Source of the DNA: an uncultured Hungatella sp.
Lineage (GTDB): Bacteria; Bacillota; Clostridia; Lachnospirales; Lachnospiraceae
Assembly: GCA_947066955.1 (NCBI GenBank)
Contig: CAMTAF010000019.1
Span: 1 to 41,654 of the forward strand
Reading direction: 5' to 3'
Length of the DNA: 41,654 nucleotides
Shown: positions 15,510-24,444 of the stretch, in pieces
Position numbering within the stretch: position 1 is the stretch's first letter
Layout of the letters: every line of letters starts with the position of its first letter
Translations under genes and position numbers: made by a program
Notes under the pieces: model-generated
The model's input: only the letters and a program-made list of their open reading frames with translations
What the model was told of the DNA's origin: nothing
The model's database searches: none

Positions 15510-18500
15510 TTATCTCACCCAGACTCCGTTTTCATCTACCTGATAACCGTCCGGGGTGGTGGTTCCGTGGAGCATGGAGCCTCTCTTTCCGTCTGACACT
15601 TCCTGGAAGAAATACCATTTTCCATCAATCTCCTGCCAGCCTGTGAGCATACGGCCCTCTGTTCCGTCTTCCACGGCATGGAGATAGTACCAGTCTCCAT
15701 TCCACTGGGCCCAGCCTGTAACCGCGTATCCATCCTTATCGCACAGATACCACTGGCTGATTCCGTTGGTTTCCGCCAGCACCCATCCGTCTGTCACATA
15801 GCTTCCGTCTTCTCTCTGGAATCTCCATCCCTTCTCATCTTTGTGCCAGGTTCCATTCTCTGTTCCCGGCAGCCTGCCTGTAGGCTCTTTGCCAGCAGCC
15901 TCCGGGGTCTGGGAATTCTTTCCGCCTTTCGATCCGCCGGAGCTTCCAGAACCGCCGGAGCTTCTCCATTTTCTCTTCACCATGACCATGATAGAGTCCT
16001 TGAAGGCCTGCGCCTGGCTGTCTTCCCCTTCCGCCACGTAGGTAACCGTCACTTTCTGGGAACCTGCCGCCATAAGGACAGTGATATCGGTCTGGTAGTC
16101 GGTGATCTCCTCTTGTGTGGTCTCTCCCGTATCCCGGTTTTTCCGGTAGGCTGTCACCACCATCCCTTCAGGATCGAAAGTTTCGCCTACTTCATAGGTC
16201 ATCCGTTTTGGCAGGGCGGTAATTTTGATTCCTTCTGTATAGACGGAATCTTCTGCCCTCTCCCCTACCAGGACTTCTAAGTTGGCCCTGAACTCTTTAT
16301 CCTCCTGATTTCTGTCCAGGCCTATGTAAGTGATCTGAACCTTCGCCTTGCCGGCCTGGCTGAAATCGTACTGGTAATCCAGCTCATCTAGGGATATTTT
16401 CTCCCTTGTGGTTGTCTTTCCGTCCTGGCTCTTTATGATGGCCTCCACTTCCATGCCATCTGGGTTAAAGTCTTCTCCTACCAGGTAACTCATCTTTTGG
16501 GGCTTCTTGGCTATGGTGATCTTGCTCACATAGCTGTAGTCTGCTTTTTCTGTCACTTTTACCGTAAAGGATGTCTTGAATTCTTTATCCTCCCCCTGAG
16601 CGTCTGTCTCCGTGTATGTGACAGTCACTCTCGTGAGCCTTGCCTCCTCAAAATGGTCAGGGCTGAATTCCAGCTCATCTGCCGGCACCTTCTTCTCCCT
16701 AGTGGCGTTGCTGCCTGTGGCCTTCTCCAAAGCTGTCACTTCCAGGCCTGTGGGGTCAAGGTCATCTCCCACCTGGTAGTCGGTGAGATCCGGTTTCTTT
16801 GTGACGGAAATCTTTGTGGTGTAGTATTCCGGTTCTTCTGGCTCCTCCGGTTTCTCCTTCTCTGTCAGGCTTTCTATAGCCTCTTTCAGGGCTTTTGTCT
16901 CAGCGTCGATGGCTTCCTGAGTAGCCTTCTCATCCGACGCTACCTTCTCCGCTGCCTCGATGGCTGCCTTCAGTTTGTTCAGGCTTTCCTCTGTGTAAAT
17001 GTCTGTCTTCTTTGACTCCTCCCTGGCCGCTTTGATGGCCTCTGTGAGAGCTGTCTTGTCCGCCGGTTTCTCCGGGTCTGCGGGAACCTCCTTCTTCTCC
17101 AGTCCCTCTACCGCCTCTTTCAGGGCTTGGGTTTGTACGTCGATAACCTCCTGGGTGGCCTTCTCATCCAACACGACCCTCTCTGCCTCCTCAATGGCAG
17201 CTTTCAGTTTTTCCAGGCTCTCTTCTGTGTAAAGATCTGTCTTCTGGGCTTCCTCTTTCGCTGTCCTGATAGCCTCCGTGAGGGCTGTCCTGTCTGCCGG
17301 TTTCTCCGGGTCTGCGGGAGCCTCCTTCTTCTCCAGGCCCTCTACCGCCTCTCTCAGGGCTTGGGTCTGTGCGTCGATGGCTTCCTGGGTGGCCTTCTCA
17401 TCCGATGCGACCTTCTCCGCCGCCTCGATGGCTACTTTCAGTTTGTTCAGGCTTTCCTCTGTGTAGATATCTGTCTTCCGCACTTCCTCTTTGGCTGCCT
17501 TAATGGCTTCTGTGAGAGCTGTCTTGTCGGCTGATTTCTCCGGGTCTACGGGAACCTCCTTCTTCTCCAGGCCGTCTACCGCTTCTTTCAGGGCTTGGGT
17601 CTGCGCGTCGATGGCTTCCTGCGTGGCCTTTTCATCCGACGCTACTTTCTCCGCCGCCTCGATGGCGGCCTTCAGTTTGTTCAGGCTTTCCTCTGTGTAA
17701 ATGTCTGTCTTCTGCACTTCCTCTTTGGCTGCCTTGATGACTTCTGTGAGGGCTGTCTTGTCGGCTGGTTTCTCTGGGTCTACGGGAACCTCCTTCTTCT
17801 CCAGGCCCTCTACCGCCTCTTTCAGGGCTTGGGTCTGTGCGTCGATGGCTTCCTGCGTGGCCTTTTCATCCGACGCTACTTTCTCCGCCGCCTCGATGGC
17901 AGCTTTCAGTTTGTTCAGGCTTTCCTCTGTGTAGATGTCTGCCTTCTGGGCTTCCTCTTTGGCTGCCTTGATGGCTTCTGTGAGGGCTGTCCTGTCAGCT
18001 GGTTTCTCCGGGTCTACGGGGATCTCCTTCTTCTCCAGGCCGTCTACCGCCTCTTTCAGGGCTTTGATCTGTACGTCAATGGCTTCCTGCGTGGCCTTCT
18101 CATCCGACTCTACCTTCTCCGCCTCCTCAATGGCGGCTTTCAGTTTTTCAAGACTCTCAGCTGTATAAATATCTGTTTTCGCGCCTTCTTCTTTTGCCTT
18201 CTCGATCATCTGAGTCAGTCCGGTCTTATCCACTCTCACAAAACCCGGGATGTGCCCTTCCGGATCTTTTAATGTCTCTGCCACAACCGGCACATAGAAC
18301 TCTTCAATAGCCAGAAAATTAGGATGAGTTCCTGTGGGATTTTTCCCAGGGGCGGGAATTCCATTTACCAGAGTGTCGAAAGAGTATTTCAATTTCATCT
18401 CTTCCTTAGATGTGTCCAAATCTGTGTCCTCATAGATATTTGCCACAGCCACTCCCATATCACCGCAGATCTCCAATTCCAGTTGGTGAAGTTTCTCCTG

Positions 18501-21500
18501 CGTATCAAGATCCCTGGCTCCCGACTTATGAACTGCCGTATAGACGATGGCGGCCTCTGGCCAATACTCCTTCATGGCAGCTACGGTCTTTCTGAACTCT
18601 GCGGCAAATGTCCCCTCTGCCGGATTCTTCGCAGTGCCCAGCTTCTCCAAAATCTCCGGATATGCGTCGTTAATTCCACCGTCAAAAATAATATAATCTG
18701 GATTTCTCCCTTCCTGGGCAGCTACTTTCACCTGATGTTCCAGAATTACTCCTCCCTGGCCCTGGGCATTGACTTCCTGGCCAGGCATGATCCGAGCTCC
18801 ATTATTGGCATAATTATATTCCAGAACCATGCCCTCTCGCTCTGCCAGGAACTCCACAAAACCTGCCGCTTTGTACTGATGTCCGTCGATAATGCTGTCG
18901 CCGAAGGCTATGGCCGTCTTTCCTTTCAGAGGAAGATCTACCTCCTCTCCCGTTCCGTAAATCTTAAAATTGTCGATTATGTGTTCTACCGGATACCGTG
19001 TTCCATTTTTCGCCACAGACCAGTAGTTGCAGGCGGCCATCCTCGCCAGCCCGTTGGCCTTAACAGCAGCATCCTTCGCTTCTGCGACTATGTCTCCATC
19101 CTTGTTCTTAATATTATAGCTTACAGTTCCTGCCTCAAAGTCGGCTTTTACCCAAACTTTATACATGTTCTTGGGGATAAGGTCTGCCTTTGACCACTTG
19201 GGCTCACAGTTTGATGGTGCCACTGAGCCGTCTGTGTCTGCCCCATCCACTGAATGACGCAGCTCAAAATTTTTTTTGCTTTCGTTATACGCCGAGCTTA
19301 AGGCGAAAATCAGCCTCCCATAGGGATCTCGGAACTCAATACTGCTCTTTCCGTTGGCCTCCAGCGCTGACATCCAGTCAAAAGTCAATTCTACAGAAGG
19401 CTGGGTTAAAATCTGAGTGCTGAATTTTTTCACCGTCGTCTTCTCATTTTCCATATTGAAGGGAATCTTCAGCGTGCCGTCATCGATCTGTGCTCCTGTC
19501 TCAAATCCAAAGTTCTCTTCCTCTGTCTCCTGGTCAAAGTCTTCGTCTAACAGCAGGTTCCTCTGATCCCGATTCTCTTCCAGCCGCGAAAGGGCTTCTC
19601 TCAAAAATTTGAGTGGAGTGGCAATGTCCTCCGGGCTTACCGCCGGGTCTCCCTCGTCTGCCAGCAGAAGTTTCGCCTGGTCAAGCCAATACCTTACGTT
19701 TTCTAAGTCCTCCTCTTGATAGATACTTTCCTGTTTCAGCGCTTCCTCAGATTCCGCGATAACCTCTTTCAGCTGGATATACAGTTCCTCTTTAGATAAA
19801 TCTGTTTTTATCCTCAAACCGTCGATGGCGGTCTTAAGCGCCTTTTCCTGATTGTTGATATCCTCCTGCAGGACATCCTCCTGTTCTAGTATCGCCAGTG
19901 TTCCCTCCAAGGCCTTTTGCAGTTTGTCAAAAGATTCGTCGGTGTACTCTCCCTGTTCCTGGTCCTTGTACTGGTTATAGAGAGATGTAAGAGATGATTT
20001 ATCCGTGATTTTTCCTGTCTTTTTCAATGTAATATAATCCAGTGGGATTATCCAGTCTGCGCTGCTGCTGTTTTTTCCTGTGACTATGTATTTCAGTTCA
20101 TGTTTTCCCGCTGTGAGAGCAGTTTCTCCAGATACGGCTGTATAAAACTTTTTGGAGGCAGAATACATATCAATCTCCTGACCCAGCCGCTTTCCATCTA
20201 CTTCCAGACCCACTATGGATCGGTTACTGGCTCCCAGATAGCAAGTGCTGATCTCATACTTACCTGTGACAGGTACTGTCACAGGGATAGTCACATAGTC
20301 CCCTGCCTTTGTTGCAAGAACCTTAACCCAATATCCAGCGCTGGCCCCGTCATTCCATTCTTCGCTTTTGATTCCCTCAGACAAAACATAGTCGGTCTCT
20401 GCCTCGATCTTCAGTTCCACCGGCTCCTCTACCTCACCCAGGGACCCCTCTTTCAATGTGATCTTAAGGCACTCTCCGGCAGGAACCTTAACGGATACTC
20501 TTCCATTCTCTTCCAGGAATCCGGACCTGTCGAACTCCTTCTCCTTGACCCACTGTCCGGCCTCATCATAAAAGCCGACCTGGGCTGTCTCTATTCCTTC
20601 TGCTGAGGCCAGATTCTCCAGTACAAACGTATCTCCCTTCACGCTCAGCAGAGCAAGCTCATATTCTCCCTTATCTACCGCAATACCGCTGCCCTTCTGG
20701 TCAGACAAGAAACGGATGCCTTTGTTTCCTCCCACCACAAAAAACTCTGTATAATTGCCGGCAGCCTCCGAGGTGGGATTAAAATACATCAGGCGGTTCC
20801 CTCCCGCCGCCCCAGGCGCCATGGTGGCTAAATCATACCCGATCTTTTTTATCATATGATTCACTTTAAACAGGTTGGGAATCTGGCTGTCAATTGGCGC
20901 GAATGTTTTTGCCGCCTTATTGTATGTGTAAATTTCACACCCGTCTGAGCTTGAAGCGTCGTAGATCGTCACATAGGCTCCTCCTGACAATGTGGCTATC
21001 ACATCCTCTGCCAGGTAAAGTCCTTTATCTCTGTCATTCTTTTGGCCCAGTTCCATGATCATGGTAAGGTTTTTGCCCTGAGCAAACTGCTGCCCCGCCA
21101 CACCTTCCATTGCCAGCTGAGCCGGAGTCTTTCGGTAGTGATCTATACCGATAAAGTCAATATATGTCCCTTGGTCGGATGCCCTCATCTTTTCATTGTA
21201 AGCCACGCCTTCCTCTTTCGCGCTTTCATCCAAATTTACTCTGGTCCACACCGGATAATTAGAAGTTTTCACCGCTTCTGCCAGATTGTTATTGTATTCC
21301 CAGAGAGTCACTTCCCTAAAGTCTTTATCTGAGCTGACGGCACCCGCAGCCTTTAACTCCTGATATTTCGTTTTACAGGTATCACACCTACAGTATGTTG
21401 TCTTCTCACTGCCATGGATTCTTCCCACCCCTGGCTCGTTGGATACCTGACAGCCGATAACCACATGGTCTCCTCTCTCGGCGATGTGGTCAAACACCTT

Positions 21501-22622
21501 CTTTATGGTTTTCCCTTCCGCCTCCCTGAGACGCTGATCATTCTTACACATTAAATAAGCATAGATACCTGTGATAGATGTAGAGCCAAATTTTTTAAAA
21601 AGCGGATTCCCATTGGCATCCAATGTTTTCTGATAATTCATCTGAGCATGAACCGGGATTCTGGCGTCACTGCTGATGGTACAGGTATCTGTCCCGAACC
21701 ACAGCACCTCGAACTTCAGGCCCGCATTCTTAGCGAAATCTATGGCTTTATCCAGGTACGTGAAGTCATACTCTTCCGCATCAGAATAGATCAGCTGCGG
21801 GGTCGCATCAAAGACTATGGGCTTGTCCGTGGCTGTCTGTGTGGCGTCTTGAATCACAAAGCTGACCGTGCCATCCTTTGCGGCATCGGAAGTTTTTATA
21901 TATTCCGAAATATTAAAATCGTAATAATTAACGCCTTTAACCAGATCATAACCGGCAGATTCCACAACCGCTTCCGCTTTGCCGGTTGTCACCGCTTCTC
22001 TGTCTGGAGCATTGTTCCATGTAATGCTATCTTTGCTCCAGGTGTCATTTTCAATTCCATAGAGCTTAATCTTTCGTCCGCTGCTCAAGGCGTTTTTTAA
22101 GTAAAGCCTGATTTTCGCTCCGTCTATCTCTGACGGAAGTCTATCACTAATACGAAACTTTACATAACCCAGTGCTGTTTTTGACTCGTCAGTGCCCTTT
22201 TGAACCTGGAGTCCTCCGCTGTGGGACTGATCCCCGTTGCTTCCCCCCATGACATAAGCGCTCTCCACCGCCTGCACCGTATGATTGGGCTGAATATCTG
22301 TCCATCGAATCTGGCTGTTGGCCACTGTAAACCCATCGTCTGCAACTCGGTTAAACAGAGCCTGTAATTCTTCATCCCCACAGGCATAGTTTGGGTCGTC
22401 TCTCAGCTTGTCGATCCGGATCTGTATTCCGTTGTACCAGAATGGTTTCCCATCCACCTCCAGTACTGTGGAACGTGTATAAGCCGGGTTGTCAATATCT
22501 ATGCGAGAGATCTTTGTCCCCTCCAGAACCTCTGCCCGTACCGTCACGGGCGGCACAGCGCTGCCCGCTGTTATGGCCAGGCTCAACATACATGCCGTAA
22601 CCCGCAAAACATTTCGCCTCAT
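15510..22622 (-). CDS. giant cell-wall-bound multidomain glycan-degrading protein
   Basis: Secreted protein of 2370 residues. A signal peptide (MRRNVLRVTACMLSLAITAG... VRA, residues 1-30) precedes a clan GH-A beta-galactosidase-like catalytic domain (about 36-115 and 283-600). Its likely acid/base is Glu396 in SNEPG and nucleophile Glu524 in MIMELGQ. A DNRLRE/CBM96-like module (about 116-280, motif DSITWNNAP) interrupts it. Next come a CBM6/35-like domain (735-866), two helical FIVAR-like units (868-1022), a concanavalin-like domain (1024-1219), an SGNH hydrolase (GDSII Ser1243, GGIND, THPN His1433), six 78-residue FIVAR repeats (1461-1933), three Big_3-type Ig domains (1934-2221), a Gly/Ser linker and choline-binding-type repeats (WYYLHAVEDGTEGRMLTGWQ) to the end. 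The AGGAGG is six bases from this ATG; ATG 22625 is equally in frame. Glycan target unknown. Confidence 0.88.
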   Translation of the reverse strand: MRRNVLRVTACMLSLAITAGSAVPPVTVRAEVLEGTKISRIDIDNPAYTRSTVLEVDGKPFWYNGIQIRIDKLRDDPNYACGDEELQALFNRVADDGFTVANSQIRWTDIQPNHTVQAVESAYVMGGSNGDQSHSGGLQVQKGTDESKTALGYVKFRISDRLPSEIDGAKIRLYLKNALSSGRKIKLYGIENDTWSKDSITWNNAPDREAVTTGKAEAVVESAGYDLVKGVNYYDFNISEYIKTSDAAKDGTVSFVIQDATQTATDKPIVFDATPQLIYSDAEEYDFTYLDKAIDFAKNAGLKFEVLWFGTDTCTISSDARIPVHAQMNYQKTLDANGNPLFKKFGSTSITGIYAYLMCKNDQRLREAEGKTIKKVFDHIAERGDHVVIGCQVSNEPGVGRIHGSEKTTYCRCDTCKTKYQELKAAGAVSSDKDFREVTLWEYNNNLAEAVKTSNYPVWTRVNLDESAKEEGVAYNEKMRASDQGTYIDFIGIDHYRKTPAQLAMEGVAGQQFAQGKNLTMIMELGQKNDRDKGLYLAEDVIATLSGGAYVTIYDASSSDGCEIYTYNKAAKTFAPIDSQIPNLFKVNHMIKKIGYDLATMAPGAAGGNRLMYFNPTSEAAGNYTEFFVVGGNKGIRFLSDQKGSGIAVDKGEYELALLSVKGDTFVLENLASAEGIETAQVGFYDEAGQWVKEKEFDRSGFLEENGRVSVKVPAGECLKITLKEGSLGEVEEPVELKIEAETDYVLSEGIKSEEWNDGASAGYWVKVLATKAGDYVTIPVTVPVTGKYEISTCYLGASNRSIVGLEVDGKRLGQEIDMYSASKKFYTAVSGETALTAGKHELKYIVTGKNSSSADWIIPLDYITLKKTGKITDKSSLTSLYNQYKDQEQGEYTDESFDKLQKALEGTLAILEQEDVLQEDINNQEKALKTAIDGLRIKTDLSKEELYIQLKEVIAESEEALKQESIYQEEDLENVRYWLDQAKLLLADEGDPAVSPEDIATPLKFLREALSRLEENRDQRNLLLDEDFDQETEEENFGFETGAQIDDGTLKIPFNMENEKTTVKKFSTQILTQPSVELTFDWMSALEANGKSSIEFRDPYGRLIFALSSAYNESKKNFELRHSVDGADTDGSVAPSNCEPKWSKADLIPKNMYKVWVKADFEAGTVSYNIKNKDGDIVAEAKDAAVKANGLARMAACNYWSVAKNGTRYPVEHIIDNFKIYGTGEEVDLPLKGKTAIAFGDSIIDGHQYKAAGFVEFLAEREGMVLEYNYANNGARIMPGQEVNAQGQGGVILEHQVKVAAQEGRNPDYIIFDGGINDAYPEILEKLGTAKNPAEGTFAAEFRKTVAAMKEYWPEAAIVYTAVHKSGARDLDTQEKLHQLELEICGDMGVAVANIYEDTDLDTSKEEMKLKYSFDTLVNGIPAPGKNPTGTHPNFLAIEEFYVPVVAETLKDPEGHIPGFVRVDKTGLTQMIEKAKEEGAKTDIYTAESLEKLKAAIEEAEKVESDEKATQEAIDVQIKALKEAVDGLEKKEIPVDPEKPADRTALTEAIKAAKEEAQKADIYTEESLNKLKAAIEAAEKVASDEKATQEAIDAQTQALKEAVEGLEKKEVPVDPEKPADKTALTEVIKAAKEEVQKTDIYTEESLNKLKAAIEAAEKVASDEKATQEAIDAQTQALKEAVDGLEKKEVPVDPEKSADKTALTEAIKAAKEEVRKTDIYTEESLNKLKVAIEAAEKVASDEKATQEAIDAQTQALREAVEGLEKKEAPADPEKPADRTALTEAIRTAKEEAQKTDLYTEESLEKLKAAIEEAERVVLDEKATQEVIDVQTQALKEAVEGLEKKEVPADPEKPADKTALTEAIKAAREESKKTDIYTEESLNKLKAAIEAAEKVASDEKATQEAIDAETKALKEAIESLTEKEKPEEPEEPEYYTTKISVTKKPDLTDYQVGDDLDPTGLEVTALEKATGSNATREKKVPADELEFSPDHFEEARLTRVTVTYTETDAQGEDKEFKTSFTVKVTEKADYSYVSKITIAKKPQKMSYLVGEDFNPDGMEVEAIIKSQDGKTTTREKISLDELDYQYDFSQAGKAKVQITYIGLDRNQEDKEFRANLEVLVGERAEDSVYTEGIKITALPKRMTYEVGETFDPEGMVVTAYRKNRDTGETTQEEITDYQTDITVLMAAGSQKVTVTYVAEGEDSQAQAFKDSIMVMVKRKWRSSGGSGSSGGSKGGKNSQTPEAAGKEPTGRLPGTENGTWHKDEKGWRFQREDGSYVTDGWVLAETNGISQWYLCDKDGYAVTGWAQWNGDWYYLHAVEDGTEGRMLTGWQEIDGKWYFFQEVSDGKRGSMLHGTTTPDGYQVDENGVWVR
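16824..18232 (-). repeat. six tandem ~234-bp repeats encoding FIVAR domains
   Basis: Within the giant gene, units of 234 bp (78 codons) begin near 18232, 17993, 17759, 17525, 17291 and 17057 on the minus strand. The central four are nearly identical (IYTEESLNKLKAAIEAAEKV; EKATQEAIDAQTQALKEAV), and units are joined by VPVDPEKPADKTALTE-type linkers. The outer copies have diverged more, as expected for units exchanged by recombination. FIVAR domains are helical spacers or sugar-binding modules in secreted Gram-positive enzymes. Confidence 0.93.
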
Positions 22623-22678
22623 CATTGTCCTCCTCTTCCCTGTTTTTAGATACACCAAATAGTTCCATATGATTCTAT

Positions 22679-22739
22679 TTTATAGTTCCCTTTTATGAAT
22701 TCCCATGGATTTTTCCGAACATTTCTTGGATTTTTCCGA
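22679..22739 (-). promoter_or_regulatory. promoter region of the giant gene with paired activator-like boxes
   Basis: On the minus strand two exact copies of TCGGAAAAATCCA lie 21 bp apart (22739-22727 and 22718-22706). TATAAA at 22684-22679 could be the -10. At a 17-bp spacer the -35 is a poor CATGGG (22707-22702) that abuts the nearer box. Two direct half-sites two helical turns apart, touching a weak -35, is the usual layout for AraC-type activators, which suggests the YesN-type regulator of this locus. Confidence 0.5.
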
Positions 22740-22767
22740 CAAAATCCCCACTTTCGTCCATGACGTC

Positions 22768-22796
22768 TTGTAAATACAATAAAAAAGCGCTAAACT
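22768..22796 (+). promoter_or_regulatory. promoter of the esterase-like gene
   Basis: TTGTAA (22768-22773), 17 bp, TAAACT (22791-22796), 55 bp before the plus-strand ATG at 22852. It is divergent from the giant gene, so the two share the 22626-22851 control region. Confidence 0.5.
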
Positions 22797-22851
22797 GAAT
22801 AAAACCAAAATCCGTATTGGCGAGGATTTGCATGAGAGGAGAATATCAACT

Positions 22852-23439
22852 ATGAACACAGTGGACATGTTTCTTTTTATGGGACAGTCGAACATGGCGG
22901 GGAGAGGGATTGTCACAAGCGAGCACAGCCAAGGGGCGCCTGATCTCACAGTGGGCGCCGGGTATGAGTACCGGGCCGTGTCGAACCCGGGCCGCCTGTA
23001 TCCCATACAGGAGCCCTTCGGCTGCCTGGAAAACCGCGAGGGAGGCATCGACGATGGAGACAGCCATTATCTGATCCGACATCAGTTTATGGTCTGGTGT
23101 CAGGGGGAATCTGACGGGGATATCGGGAAGTCCGGCCAGCAGTACTGCCGGGAGTTTGAATGTATGCTTGAGGCGATGCTGAACGCAGGCATCGAGATGT
23201 GTTTCCTTATCAGAATCGGATGTTATAATGGCCCCGGAAGCCAGGATTACAGCGAAATCATGGCAGTCCAGGACCAGATCGCCCAGACCAATGAACATGT
23301 GGTCATGGTTTCCAGATCTTTTTCGAAAATGAAAGAGCAGGGGCTGATGAAAGACGATTTTCACTATTTCCAGGAAGCCTACAATATCGTGGGGCGGGAG
23401 GCCGGGGAGAACGCGGCCTGTTATGTGTCGGGCATGTGA
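22852..23439 (+). CDS. sialate O-acetylesterase-like (SASA/CE6) protein with internal deletion
   Basis: The 195 residues resemble SGNH-type carbohydrate acetylesterases (SASA/DUF303). Present are the Ser block FLFMGQSNMAGRG, the FMVWCQGESDGD block and the C-terminal LMKDDFHYFQ with Asp and His. Family members are about 270 residues, and the segment between ENREGG and HYLIRHQFMVWCQG, which normally carries the Gly block (SxxKGG), is missing at about residue 70. The frame is kept, so this looks like an in-frame internal deletion and probably a dead or dying enzyme. AGAGGAG lies ten bases before ATG 22852; ATG 22828 has no ribosome site. Its end overlaps the convergent XRE gene by 19 bp. Confidence 0.7.
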   Translation: MNTVDMFLFMGQSNMAGRGIVTSEHSQGAPDLTVGAGYEYRAVSNPGRLYPIQEPFGCLENREGGIDDGDSHYLIRHQFMVWCQGESDGDIGKSGQQYCREFECMLEAMLNAGIEMCFLIRIGCYNGPGSQDYSEIMAVQDQIAQTNEHVVMVSRSFSKMKEQGLMKDDFHYFQEAYNIVGREAGENAACYVSGM

Positions 23440-24425
23440 ATCATTACCTGTAATTGCTGAAGATTCTTTTTCACCTGATCCATAAATTCCTGGCTGACCT
23501 CCTTAAAGGTCATATGGCCGTAGAGCGGCGACTGGCAGTAGTCACATATGGTCTCCGCACAGTCTTTCAGCTCCCTTATGATCTCTGTAGCCGCTGCCTG
23601 GTCTTTTCGGTCTTCCGCCAGCCTGAGGCCCGAGCACACCTCTTGATACCGCCCCATATCAAAAAGCCTCGCCGCCTGTCCCAGTTTTTCACACAGCATC
23701 CCGGCTCTCTCCCAGTCCTCCTCCTCTGCCGCTAAGGTGTACATCGTGTTAAACACCAGGCTGATGGCTCCGTAGGCGGAAAAAAGGAGTTCCTCACAGG
23801 CACGGGCGGCCTCTTTTCGTTGCCCGGTTTTTGCCCACAGCTCTGCCTGTTTCCGCTTTTTTTCCGGATTCTGGTCGGACATGTAGGCCAGGCAGGACTC
23901 TGCCTTCTCATACTGCCCCCTTCTCATCCAAAACCCGAAGAGGGATTCAGCCGCCTTTACCCGAACCGACTCCTTCCGGCTCTCCAAAGCCCGGACAAAA
24001 CAATTGCTGATATAGTCGTCATACCTCCTGTCCTGCCCGGCTTCCTCCACTTTGTCGATCATCATCCTGGCCTCCAGCACTGTGGCAGTCTGCCATATCA
24101 GCTCATGACAGTTGGGATATTCTTCCAGATATTTTCTGACTCGACAAAAAACCTGGTCAAAGGTCTCAGACCGGAAACACCGGTTCATCTCCTGAATAAA
24201 CTGATTGATCTCATCCTGAGTGAGTTCTTCCCTGAACGAGAGGAGCTCATCCACAGTGATCCCCAGAAGCCTGGCAATGGGGGCCAGAAGAAGAATGTCC
24301 GGCATGGAATTCCCATTTTCCCACTTGTTCACCGCCGGGGCCGTCACCCCCAGCCGGGCCGCCATATCCTCCTGAGTCATGTTTTTCTTTTTTCGGTAAG
24401 TCCGTATTACCTGACCGATCTCCAT
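23421..24425 (-). CDS. XRE-family regulator with helical-repeat C-terminus
   Basis: The protein has 334 residues. The N-terminal HTH (1-62) reads MEIGQVIRTYRKKKNMTQED, then LGVTAPAVNKWENG and LLGITVDELLSF. The remaining ~270 residues are helical, TPR-like (RRGQYEKAESCLAYM), as in regulators that respond to a peptide or protein ligand; the ligand is unknown. The start at 24425 has GGAGG eight bases upstream. A longer frame beginning MPSDDMAGGAKRCVPLP at 24494 comes from the hairpin repeat just upstream and is not likely to be protein. It has its own promoter at 24558-24586 and follows the salvage operon on the same strand. Confidence 0.85.
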   Translation of the reverse strand: MEIGQVIRTYRKKKNMTQEDMAARLGVTAPAVNKWENGNSMPDILLLAPIARLLGITVDELLSFREELTQDEINQFIQEMNRCFRSETFDQVFCRVRKYLEEYPNCHELIWQTATVLEARMMIDKVEEAGQDRRYDDYISNCFVRALESRKESVRVKAAESLFGFWMRRGQYEKAESCLAYMSDQNPEKKRKQAELWAKTGQRKEAARACEELLFSAYGAISLVFNTMYTLAAEEEDWERAGMLCEKLGQAARLFDMGRYQEVCSGLRLAEDRKDQAAATEIIRELKDCAETICDYCQSPLYGHMTFKEVSQEFMDQVKKNLQQLQVMIHMPDT

Positions 24426-24444
24426 TCCCAGCCCCTCCTTTCTC

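Noticed and set aside
16824..18232. CRISPR-like regular repetition
   Set aside because: The units are 234 bp with no unique spacers and encode a continuous protein frame.
17595..18272. Plus-strand ORFs recurring every 234 bp
   Set aside because: They are the reverse frame of the FIVAR-encoding repeats; their repetition comes from the repeat, not from separate genes.
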